Assembly (NCBI GenBank): GCA_937968025.1
Contig: CALBSL010000014.1
Coordinates: forward strand, 1 to 9,699
DNA length: 9,699 bases
Source of the DNA: an uncultured bacterium
GTDB lineage: Bacteria; Patescibacteriota; Patescibacteriia; 2-12-FULL-60-25
Direction: 5' to 3'
Both the position numbers and the translations under genes were made by a program. The notes below the pieces were generated by a model. The model was not told the origin of the DNA and searched no databases. It worked only from the letters and a program-made list of their open reading frames with translations. Below, piece by piece: positions 1 to 7,515 of this stretch; positions within the stretch are counted from its first letter, which is position 1, and every line of letters starts with the position of its first letter.

Positions 1-2461
1 CCCGGTCCATCGTCACCTCAAAGCGGGCCGAGATGAATGCCTGGCCATTCTTATTTTGTGTGGCCACGTTCGCTAAGCTTGCGTTATCCCCACCAGTACT
101 CGCCACCTGCAAGACGGTCGGAGCAGACGAAATCCACGGCTGCCAAGCCCAGAGATACTCTGCCACCGCCGTGATCGGCACGAGACGACCGTCCTGTGAT
201 CGAGCTTGAACCGTGGCCCGCCATGGATGCGTTTCTGGATGAGCCGTGTAAAAGTATGGTGATGTTTCAGAGACGTCTGAAATCTCTAGCTCATCCGCCA
301 TACAAATGCGCTCGCTCGTGGTAAAGGTCCAATCCTGGGTCTCTTGCACCATCAATACCCCACGATCGCTCATCAAACCACGCCGTGTTGGTTGGCCAAG
401 GTTCTGTTCACCACGCAAGTAGACACGGTATTCCGCGTTCGGATCGAGCGCACGTTCAATCGCGATCGTCACTCGTGACCCACTTCCCTGCGGCTCAATC
501 GAGGCACGACCAGGAAGATTTCCAACACACCAGACATCCGCCACCGCCGTGGCAGGACGCACAGAAGTGATCACGCGCTTCCAGATTTTTGCGTACCAAC
601 GCTCCGTTCGACCAGCGAGCATGTTTTCAATCGTTTGCGTTCCGCTTGGACAGGTGACGCCTGCCGTCTTCTTCGCCACGAAGAACGAGGTCGCGAGGTT
701 ATTCTGCGACATTGGCACCCCGAAGTCGGCGAAGATCGCCGTGTTGCGACACACGCCAGTTTCTGCACGGTTTGGATAGCGTGAAACAACGGATGGTCGA
801 GGAGCGCAGCAGCCGCCTTCGGTCAGACCAAAACCCGCCTGACATTCTGACTCGGTGCGACGACCACACTGCAAGCCGTAGATGGCGCGTCCGGATCGAT
901 CTTCTGTCGTTGCCTGAATATTGGTCAACAAACGCGTCTCACCCTGTGCCGGCTCACGAGAAGCGGTGATCTCCGCGATCTGCTGATCGGTGGTCGACAT
1001 TGCTGGACGAACAGGAGCCGTATCATCCGTTAATTCAGAAGTGGATTCATCGTCTGTGCGCTGCACCAGCCGAGCGAGCGAAGCATCAGGCTGCCCCTGA
1101 TCAGAAACAACACTCCAGGTGTAGGAACCTTCCGTGACGAGCAGCTGCCCAATCTCAGAACACCTGTCAGGAGCGCTATATGGATAGGCTGTGAAACGCT
1201 GACGACCGCCAATCGCCTGCTCGATTTTCTCTTCTGGGGCCACTTCCACACGATCAACCGTACAACTCCCACCATTTTCTGTTCGTGTCTTAAAAATCCA
1301 CACAAATCCGTCGGGATTATTGAGACCGGTGAGCGGCTGTCCTCGATGAGAGAAGAGACTTGCCCGCTCTGGGTTTGGCGAGCTTCTCAGCAGCACACGA
1401 TAGTACTGACCGGCGCGAAGGGCAACCCCTGGTCGAATAGCGAGGAAGCGTCCGAGACCTTCTTCATCCATGTTCGGCACACCCGTGACCCGCAGACTTG
1501 AAGGCTCAAGGGCGATTGGCTCATCCATGGTGCGACATTCTGCATCTGCACAGCGACGCAGTTCGATCGATTGAGGCGAGACCGAGTTCAAACGAACCGG
1601 AGCACTAAAGCGAGCCCAGGCGAGCGCATTAATACAGGCCTCATCACAGTTTGGACCATAGCTTTCTACGAGGAATGGGCGCATTTCGACACTCATCTCT
1701 CCAAAGCCCGCAATGGTGGTGCCGCCGCTGACAAGCGCGGCTGTGACACGCACAGGGTCATTATCACCCGTCTCGGCTCGTGACGTTGCCACCTGATCAG
1801 GCAATTGTGGATCTTGACCCCCTGGAAGGTTCGAGACCTGAACACGCGCGTCCGTACGATTCTGACGATCGCGTGTTGACCAACTCCATGGGTACCCATC
1901 TGGATTCAACTGAAGACACACGTCGTTGGCGGCGAGTGGGTTCGCATGAACATCTGTTTCTTGCTCGATGTCATCAAACCGATAATCGGCTGGGTTGACC
2001 AATACTCCGCCAACCGTACACAAATCGGCTGTAGAACGGGTTCGGAAGCCAAAACAGTAGCCGTTTCCCGATCCACACGCAGGACGTGCAACCATGGCGA
2101 GCCCACGGCCCGAGCGAACGCCCGTCGTCAGGATCACCTGATAGCGAGTATTTGGTGTCCAGCGACTCTGATCAGAGGCTGGACGGAACCGAATCAAGCT
2201 CGTCGATTCTGATGCCGCCTCTACTCGTGGGAAACCCGATGCCGGCGCAACAACCGTGCCGTTCTCACAGGTTTCATCAGACTCTTCACATCGCTTGACG
2301 ATCACCGTGGAACTATTGATCGTGTTTGGATCAATCGTTGTGGTAAAGCGGACAATCACATCAGCGTTTACACACACCTGATCACCGCCAGATCGTCCAT
2401 CCCAAGGGCTTGGCGACGAAAGCTGACGCGTCACCGGATTACATTCCTCAACCACCTCTGG
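1..2461 (-). repeat. Alternating Big_5/Ig module repeated at least three times in the giant protein
   Basis: Each module has a Big_5-like domain closing in a short aromatic strand and a Cys (FGFRTRSTADLC, WIFKTRTENGGSC, WTFTTSERIC; Cys at 1003, 1255, 1575), followed by a second Ig-like domain with a YxW strand (YPWSW at 1045, YTWSV at 1302, YLWAW at 1624) and a later A-x-I/V segment. The unit length is about 255-320 residues. The third copy is interrupted by the window edge, so more copies may follow. Fold names are from pattern recognition and not from a profile search. Confidence 0.65.
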
Positions 2462-5026
2462 ATAGAGCGGAATCTCTCCTGTAGAGACACGCCAGGCATA
2501 TTCGGCGTTGGTCGCAATCGCCGGACAGGTACCGCCCGTAGGAATACACATGCCAGCGCCTTCACAGCACCGCTCGGTCTCGGAACAGATCGAGGCGTCT
2601 TCATTACAGTTGCGGACAGTGAATGGCACCGGGTTCGCGTTTTGCTCACCTCGCTGCACCGTCATCGCTCCCGTACGAGCCCCAAGCGGAACAATGGCGC
2701 GAATCGTTTGATCCTGCCACTCTAAAATACTCGAAGCATTCACCGGTCCATTCGCGCCCGTAAACTGTACGGATCCTGACTGCGCGCCAAACCGTTCACC
2801 AGAAATACGAACCTCCGTTCCTGCCGGCCCCGTATCAGGAAGAAGTCCACAGACGCCCGGCCCCACCTCTCCCGTTGTGACCGTTAACCCCGCAGGAGTG
2901 CTCACTGCTCCCCCATCTTGTCGCTGAACCGTGAGCTGATAGACGCTCGGAACCACCTGTACAGAACCGCCTAATCCAGGAGCACGGACGCTCGCAGGAA
3001 TTTTGACCATGATGGCGGTGTCCGACCAAAACCGTGAGCCCGCATCACAGGCTTCTGGAAAATCCGTATCGGCAGGCCCCTCTCCCGCGGCACCGGATAC
3101 ACGAACAATCCCTGCCTGCGATCCAAAATGTCTGCCGCGAATCGTAATATATTGTCCAACAGGACCCGTTGCCGGCTCGATGGCCTCGATGAGCGGAGCC
3201 GCCGTCGCCTGCGAAGCGATCACTGAGAATGGAAGTGGATTGGATTCTGTTTCACCGACACGCACACGAATAGATGCGGAACCAGGTGTCACTGCCGGCA
3301 CGTTCATGAGAATTTCATCCGCCGTCCATCCCCGGAAGGCCGTCACCAAGGCATCGCGGACTTCTACTCGATTCGAGGAGGATCCAAAACCGCTTCCGAA
3401 CAAGGCGATTGGCGCGCTAATACGACCCTCATCAGGAGTAATCGCACACAAACCAGGGTAGCTTTGGTCGTTTACGGTGTAGGAACCGACACGTGGGCCG
3501 AATTCATCATCCGTCCCATCAACCAAACCCGAACCGCTGTTCTTCACGGTCACAGGTCCGGTCTGGGCACCAACGGGCACCTCAACAACCACGGCTGAAT
3601 CCGTCCATCCGTTCGATACCTCGGAACACCGTGCCGGTACACGAGCTTCAACACCACCCGTAAAACGAACTACACCCGTAGATTCACCAAAGTTCGCACC
3701 AGAAATGGTCACCATGGTACCGATACGTCCATTATTTGGCGTGATGGCCGTAATGATTGGACGCTCAACACATCGTCCCTGTTCACATACTCCCTGACGA
3801 CAATCCTGTGCCTGCTGACACGATCCGCCCACACATGCGCCACACGGACCGCCACAATCAAGACCCGTTTCACCCTCATCCTGCACTTCATTAAAACACG
3901 AGGCTGGACGGATGATCACCTGCACATCTTCGGCGGATTTCCGGTTCGAATCGATATCGAACCCAGTGAGCTGAATGGTGTGCGCTCCAAGCGTCACGTT
4001 TTGCGTACTCCAATTCACACGGCCTTCAAAGCTGCGGGGAGATGGTCGTCCTGATGGTGTCGCGCGTCCAACAACCGCACCATCCACCGAGAACTGCAAT
4101 ACCGATACGCCGCTGTCGTCCGTAGCACTCCCGATAAGTTCTACCTCCGAATTCTGTGGGAGAGACTGGCCCGAAAATGGCTGAAGCAACGTCACAACAG
4201 GAACCTCCGTATCAATCAGCTCGCCCGTGCGAAACCGCTCTTCACACACAACGCCCAACCCTCCACAGGCAAGCGCCTGACCCGTGGCCGAGCGCATGGC
4301 GCTGTCGACACGAGCGATGTAGTCCGTATTTGCTGCAAAACAGAACCTATCCTCCATACCTGGACAGGTCGCTTCTGGGGTGAAGGTGACGAGCCTGCCT
4401 TCAACAGCAATCCGCCCAGCAACTGGCTCCGTTCCTTCTGCAGGAAGCACGCGCACACGTGCGGCCGCTTCTTGACTGGTGACGTCTTGCGTGAAGAGGA
4501 ATCGTACCTGCACGTTGCGAATCGAGACCTCTCCGGCTGGCTCAATTCCCACCAGGCGGAACCCGCCGATCCCTCCGCTCGTTCCACCAAGACCAATCCG
4601 ACCAGTGCCGTCAGACACCGCCGAACCGCCTCCATTGCCGTTCGTTGCCTCACGGAGGGCCGTCAGGATAAAGCGCGTGATAGCCCACGAACTCAAAATG
4701 ATCACGAGCCCGATGACAGCATTTTTGAGATAATTCTTTGCTTTTTCAACCTTCGTCGTGTCACCCCCTGAAGTCATCCAAATAAAACCAGCATAGAGCA
4801 CCAACCCCAAAAAGATCATCCCGAGGAGAGATAATCCAATATTGATGATCCGAACCACGATCACACGTGGATCTTCGCCGGATAACCCGGTGACCTGGTT
4901 CACCTCGGCAAGACCAAGATCAACTTCTTGGGCAAGAGCCGTTGGTACCAGCGCGTAGAAGGCCAAGCCGAGAGCGGCGGACCAGCGAGCAAGGGCAGAA
5001 ATCATACAAGGAAGAGGGCGGATCAT
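1..5026 (-). CDS. Giant secreted Ig/TIG-repeat surface protein with N-terminal T4SS-pilin-like domain (C-terminus outside window)
   Basis: The frame is open without a stop from 5026 to the left edge, at least 1675 residues; I checked every codon. Residues 1-32 are a signal peptide ending TALA|QEV. Residues 33-127 form a two-helix pilin-like domain (helices about 56-84 and 102-124) with the core YAGFIWMTSGG and VEKAKNYLKNAVIGL, resembling the T4SS pilin family (PF18895, TrbC/VirB2-like). A Gly/Ser linker (129-155) leads to a Big_5-like Ig domain (156-272), another Ig-like domain (275-375), a linker with eight Cys (377-419), four IPT/TIG domains (421-512, 516-607, 611-715, 719-805), a Cys knot (807-834), and then three Big_5 plus Ig modules running to the edge. 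About 44 Cys lie in the exported part, suggesting disulfides. I chose ATG 5026 because it overlaps the upstream TGA as ATGA; ATG 5005, seven codons later, is the alternative. Reading frame and domain plan are seen; an adhesin or surface-fibre role is inferred. Confidence 0.88.
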   Translation of the reverse strand, partial: MIRPLPCMISALARWSAALGLAFYALVPTALAQEVDLGLAEVNQVTGLSGEDPRVIVVRIINIGLSLLGMIFLGLVLYAGFIWMTSGGDTTKVEKAKNYLKNAVIGLVIILSSWAITRFILTALREATNGNGGGSAVSDGTGRIGLGGTSGGIGGFRLVGIEPAGEVSIRNVQVRFLFTQDVTSQEAAARVRVLPAEGTEPVAGRIAVEGRLVTFTPEATCPGMEDRFCFAANTDYIARVDSAMRSATGQALACGGLGVVCEERFRTGELIDTEVPVVTLLQPFSGQSLPQNSEVELIGSATDDSGVSVLQFSVDGAVVGRATPSGRPSPRSFEGRVNWSTQNVTLGAHTIQLTGFDIDSNRKSAEDVQVIIRPASCFNEVQDEGETGLDCGGPCGACVGGSCQQAQDCRQGVCEQGRCVERPIITAITPNNGRIGTMVTISGANFGESTGVVRFTGGVEARVPARCSEVSNGWTDSAVVVEVPVGAQTGPVTVKNSGSGLVDGTDDEFGPRVGSYTVNDQSYPGLCAITPDEGRISAPIALFGSGFGSSSNRVEVRDALVTAFRGWTADEILMNVPAVTPGSASIRVRVGETESNPLPFSVIASQATAAPLIEAIEPATGPVGQYITIRGRHFGSQAGIVRVSGAAGEGPADTDFPEACDAGSRFWSDTAIMVKIPASVRAPGLGGSVQVVPSVYQLTVQRQDGGAVSTPAGLTVTTGEVGPGVCGLLPDTGPAGTEVRISGERFGAQSGSVQFTGANGPVNASSILEWQDQTIRAIVPLGARTGAMTVQRGEQNANPVPFTVRNCNEDASICSETERCCEGAGMCIPTGGTCPAIATNAEYAWRVSTGEIPLYPEVVEECNPVTRQLSSPSPWDGRSGGDQVCVNADVIVRFTTTIDPNTINSSTVIVKRCEESDETCENGTVVAPASGFPRVEAASESTSLIRFRPASDQSRWTPNTRYQVILTTGVRSGRGLAMVARPACGSGNGYCFGFRTRSTADLCTVGGVLVNPADYRFDDIEQETDVHANPLAANDVCLQLNPDGYPWSWSTRDRQNRTDARVQVSNLPGGQDPQLPDQVATSRAETGDNDPVRVTAALVSGGTTIAGFGEMSVEMRPFLVESYGPNCDEACINALAWARFSAPVRLNSVSPQSIELRRCADAECRTMDEPIALEPSSLRVTGVPNMDEEGLGRFLAIRPGVALRAGQYYRVLLRSSPNPERASLFSHRGQPLTGLNNPDGFVWIFKTRTENGGSCTVDRVEVAPEEKIEQAIGGRQRFTAYPYSAPDRCSEIGQLLVTEGSYTWSVVSDQGQPDASLARLVQRTDDESTSELTDDTAPVRPAMSTTDQQIAEITASREPAQGETRLLTNIQATTEDRSGRAIYGLQCGRRTESECQAGFGLTEGGCCAPRPSVVSRYPNRAETGVCRNTAIFADFGVPMSQNNLATSFFVAKKTAGVTCPSGTQTIENMLAGRTERWYAKIWKRVITSVRPATAVADVWCVGNLPGRASIEPQGSGSRVTIAIERALDPNAEYRVYLRGEQNLGQPTRRGLMSDRGVLMVQETQDWTFTTSERICMADELEISDVSETSPYFYTAHPETHPWRATVQARSQDGRLVPITAVAEYLWAWQPWISSAPTVLQVASTGGDNASLANVATQNKNGQAFISARFEVTMDR
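2612..3766 (-). repeat. Four consecutive IPT/TIG domains within the giant surface protein
   Basis: Four units of about 85-105 residues each share the pattern I-x-P-x-x-G (ITPNNGRIG, ITPDEGRI, IEPATGPVG, LLPDTGPAG), then an ISGxxFG-type turn (ISGANFGES, LFGSGFGSS, IRGRHFGSQ, ISGERFGAQ), a W-containing strand (NGWTD, RGWTAD, RFWSDT, LEWQDQ), then a V-P and G-x-v-x-V ending. This matches the IPT/TIG immunoglobulin-like fold found in adhesins and receptors. The copies are clearly diverged at sequence level, so this is a protein-level repeat and not a recent DNA repeat. Confidence 0.85.
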
Positions 5027-6942
5027 GGGTTTCGAGGAACGGCGCGGAGCTCCTGTGGAATGGTACAGGACGACGAAGAGCGTGTGTCATCACAGCAGTT
5101 CGGCGATCCCGTGCATCGAGCAGAGGCGGCAGGGTTAAAACAGTTCTGGAGGACGTTTTGAATATCCGACTTGAGATACGGCGCGTACTCTGGGGACACC
5201 ACTCCTTCTGCCGTCTCTTGTGCTGGTGCGAATGGGCGGTGTCCGATCGACACTCTCGTCTTTGCTGGTCGTTCGTTCACAAGAATCGACTCGCCTCCCA
5301 CCACCCACCAAAACGTATCGCGCAGCTCCTCCGGCTCATTAGTGCGCAAGCGCACTGATTCACTCGTCACCGTCGACATTTGGAGCACATGGCTAAAATC
5401 GGCCGTGATCGGCTCATCGACCGGCACATTGCTCGCACGAATGCCTGGTCGAACCGCTTCAATGCTTGGAGCGCGCAGATCGGGCGAGGCCGTCGTTTGA
5501 AAGCGCCAGGAATAATCATCGAACTGTGGCTGAGCGCCAGGACCCTGCGCTTGTCCATCGCCGTTTCCATCAAGCGAATTCCCCACGTAGTCAACAATTC
5601 CATCAAAGAGCAACCCGTTCTCCATTTGGATCACGCGCGCCTGAGGAGGAATGGGCGAAAGCGAGGCTGCCTTGATGCGCACGCCGATATTGGAGCTAAA
5701 TGGCAAACAGTACACCTGACGACCGCAGGAGTTCACTCCACAGGAGACGTTGGTCACGAATTCAATCGTCTGGAACCGATTTGAAAGCGTGAACACGCCG
5801 TTCGGTCGAGATGCGCCCTCGCCCTCCAACGGACTTGCGGACACTTCCACATTTTGAAACCCTTGACCCTCGCGAACCAATCCTTGCGCAGAGAGCGGGT
5901 TGAGTGGTTTATCAAAGTTCATCTGAATCACGACGTTTGGCGCATACCGATCATTCGCCATCGGAACGACAGACACGACTCTTGGCGGCACGTTATCTAC
6001 CACGGTTGACACCTCAAATCGCCAGCTATAGCCAACGTTTTGTACATTCAAGCCGCCCTCTCCAGCGGAGAAGATCGATGGTCCATTTCCCTGCTCCGAG
6101 AACAGCCGAAGTCCCTGGTTTCCTCCCGGAAGAGTCACGGTATAATCAGACGCTCGTGTTGGATTGCCTAACAGAACCTTTGGTCTGAGCACGAGCGTTT
6201 GCTTATCGCTTGAGAGCATGGCTTCCACGTCTTGTCCTCGAAGCAGCGAGGCCTGCTCCTGTCCTGTCTGAAAAATACGAACGGCATTCGTGTTTAAATC
6301 ACGCGCAGTGGTACTTGTTTGTGGCGTGTAGTTGGCAATCAATGATACAGGATCGATTGGCTGCTTAAAGGTGATGATGATCGAGGCATTACGCGGCACC
6401 GCTCGAGCATCACGCTCAGGAATATGGTATTCGATAACGCCATCGCCCAAAGCACCCGCAGAGCTCGGAAAACCGCTCCCCGGACGAATCGCTCCCCGCG
6501 TTCCACCTGAATCACCAATTCCTGAACCGAGGCCGTCACCGCCAAGCCACCCCAGCACAAACGAAGCGATCGAAAACGAGGACAGAGCAATCACGAGCCC
6601 AATCACCGCATTCTTCATGTAGTTCTTGGCTTTTTCGACCTGTTCTTGATTTCCGCCCGCCGTCATCCAGAGGTAGCCGGCATACAAGAAGTACGCCAAG
6701 AGCAGAACCCCCATGATTCCAAACACGATATTGAGAATATTTCCAATAATCGTGGGAAGGTCCGTTGCGCCATTGACCCCTGCGGCGGCAGCGACATCCG
6801 TAACCCCCTGAGCACCCAGATCCTGGGCCTGTGCGTGAGCGTTCGGCGCCCACAACGCAAACACCATCGCAAAAACGCCGAGCGCAAGGGTTACGTGCGA
6901 TCGACATCGAGCGATGGTGACTTGCGAACCTTTCCAAAGCAT
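5023..6942 (-). CDS. Secreted pilin-headed Ig-repeat surface protein, 639 aa
   Basis: Residues 1-37 form a signal peptide with a long n-region and an AHA|QAQ cleavage site. Residues about 60-134 are a two-helix pilin-like domain of T4SS pilin/TrbC-VirB2 type: helix 1 about 63-93 ending YLWMTAGGN, a basic turn VEKAKNYMKNAVIG, helix 2 about 111-133. A Gly/Ser-rich linker (134-167) precedes three Big_5-like (SbsA-type) Ig domains at about 168-316, 320-487 and 489-600. The first two close with the same strand, YSWRF, followed by a Thr-containing segment. A DGNGDG calcium-loop-like motif lies at 458-463. The protein ends in a Cys cluster (C601, C610, C616, C617, C626). The gene is 52 bp from yqeY with no terminator between, so co-transcription is likely. 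The start has no Shine-Dalgarno sequence; ATG 6942 is chosen because it places the signal peptide correctly. The domain plan matches the downstream giant protein, indicating duplication. A membrane-anchored or pilus-borne surface protein is inferred; no enzyme motif is visible. Confidence 0.9.
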   Translation of the reverse strand: MLWKGSQVTIARCRSHVTLALGVFAMVFALWAPNAHAQAQDLGAQGVTDVAAAAGVNGATDLPTIIGNILNIVFGIMGVLLLAYFLYAGYLWMTAGGNQEQVEKAKNYMKNAVIGLVIALSSFSIASFVLGWLGGDGLGSGIGDSGGTRGAIRPGSGFPSSAGALGDGVIEYHIPERDARAVPRNASIIITFKQPIDPVSLIANYTPQTSTTARDLNTNAVRIFQTGQEQASLLRGQDVEAMLSSDKQTLVLRPKVLLGNPTRASDYTVTLPGGNQGLRLFSEQGNGPSIFSAGEGGLNVQNVGYSWRFEVSTVVDNVPPRVVSVVPMANDRYAPNVVIQMNFDKPLNPLSAQGLVREGQGFQNVEVSASPLEGEGASRPNGVFTLSNRFQTIEFVTNVSCGVNSCGRQVYCLPFSSNIGVRIKAASLSPIPPQARVIQMENGLLFDGIVDYVGNSLDGNGDGQAQGPGAQPQFDDYSWRFQTTASPDLRAPSIEAVRPGIRASNVPVDEPITADFSHVLQMSTVTSESVRLRTNEPEELRDTFWWVVGGESILVNERPAKTRVSIGHRPFAPAQETAEGVVSPEYAPYLKSDIQNVLQNCFNPAASARCTGSPNCCDDTRSSSSCTIPQELRAVPRNP

Positions 6943-6994
6943 GGGAAGAAAGATTCAAGAATGAAATCGTGAAAGGGACGGGCAATGTACGAGA

Positions 6995-7429
6995 CTACTT
7001 CAGCAACAGTTCTACAATGGCGCGAACATCCGTTCCATCCGCGCGACCAGCAACCGCCTTCATAGCGATTCCCATCGCTTTTCCAGCGTCCGTGACCCCA
7101 GAGGATTGTACCGCATGTTTGACGATTGCTTCAAGCTCCTCTCGAGAGAGTGCCGGTGGAAGATACGTCGCGAGAATATCTAGTTCCTTTTGCTGACGAT
7201 CGGCGAGATCGGTACGTCCTGCATTCATGAAGTCGTTGAGCGCATCCTGGTACTGCTTCATCATGGTTTTAATGACGGCCATCGCCTCTTGATCCGTCAG
7301 CTCATGCTGAAGGTCGATCTGTTTATTTTTGAGAGCGCTGCGGAGCATGCGGAGCGTTGAGAGGCGCACTTCTTCTTTTGCCTTCATCGCTTCCTTAAAG
7401 TCGGTGTCGACGGTTTGAACGAGTGTCAT
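6995..7429 (-). CDS. yqeY: GatB/YqeY-domain protein
   Basis: The product is 144 residues, close to the usual 145-150 for stand-alone YqeY proteins. The sequence fits the family along its whole length: an N-terminal helical half beginning TDFKEAMKAKEEVRLSTLR with the basic MLRSALKNKQID segment, a middle KQYQDALNDF and AGRTDLADRQQKEL stretch, then the C-terminal three-helix half with ATYLPPALS and GKAMGIAMKAV. The C-terminal half is related to the tail domain of GatB, the amidotransferase subunit that helps make Gln-tRNA(Gln) and Asn-tRNA(Asn). The cellular role of stand-alone YqeY is poorly defined; tRNA binding is assumed from that relationship. It follows rpsU, an arrangement seen in many bacteria. 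No Shine-Dalgarno sequence precedes the ATG, and the promoter sits almost on the start codon. It ends with TAG and probably heads a transcript that continues into the two pilin-headed genes. Confidence 0.93.
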   Translation of the reverse strand: MTLVQTVDTDFKEAMKAKEEVRLSTLRMLRSALKNKQIDLQHELTDQEAMAVIKTMMKQYQDALNDFMNAGRTDLADRQQKELDILATYLPPALSREELEAIVKHAVQSSGVTDAGKAMGIAMKAVAGRADGTDVRAIVELLLK

Positions 7430-7438
7430 ATGAATTCA

Positions 7439-7468
7439 AGTATAGAGGCCGTGTAGTAAACTCATCAA
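7439..7468 (-). promoter_or_regulatory. Predicted sigma70-like promoter of yqeY
   Basis: On the minus strand TTGATG (7463-7468) and TATACT (7439-7444) are separated by 18 bp, matching the -35/-10 consensus at four and five of six positions. Only 9 nt separate the -10 box from the yqeY ATG, so transcription would start within about two bases of the start codon, giving a nearly leaderless mRNA. The call rests on sequence match and placement alone. Confidence 0.55.
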
Positions 7469-7470
7469 TG

Positions 7471-7515
7471 CCCTAAAACACAAACCGCCTTCCCTTAGGA
7501 AGGACGGCGGGTGTG
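7471..7515 (-). terminator. Predicted terminator of rpsU
   Basis: An imperfect hairpin has the paired arms CCGCC/GGCGG (7485-7489 with 7506-7510) and TTCC/GGAA (7490-7493 with 7498-7501), with a four-base bulge at 7502-7505. CACA/TGTG outside can extend it. Read on the minus strand the stem is followed by TTTGTGTTTT, a moderate T-tract. The rpsU stop codon (7495-7497) lies inside the loop, so the last rpsU codons form one arm. It separates rpsU from the yqeY promoter. Confidence 0.6.

Noticed and set aside
3003..3461. A 152-codon plus-strand open frame
   Set aside because: It is antisense to the TIG-domain region of the giant gene, whose frame gives clear repeated domain motifs; the plus-strand product has none.
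4216..4653. A 145-codon minus-strand frame inside the giant gene
   Set aside because: It is an alternative frame of the linker and first Ig domain, which read sensibly only in the main frame.
5006..5026. Possibility that the 639-aa and giant genes are one gene split by a frameshift
   Set aside because: The second frame begins with its own signal peptide and a complete second pilin domain, so these are two genes.
6536..6985. A 149-codon minus-strand frame overlapping the start of the 639-aa gene
   Set aside because: It overlaps in a different frame the signal peptide and pilin domain of the real gene, and its product has no coherent membrane or secretion pattern.
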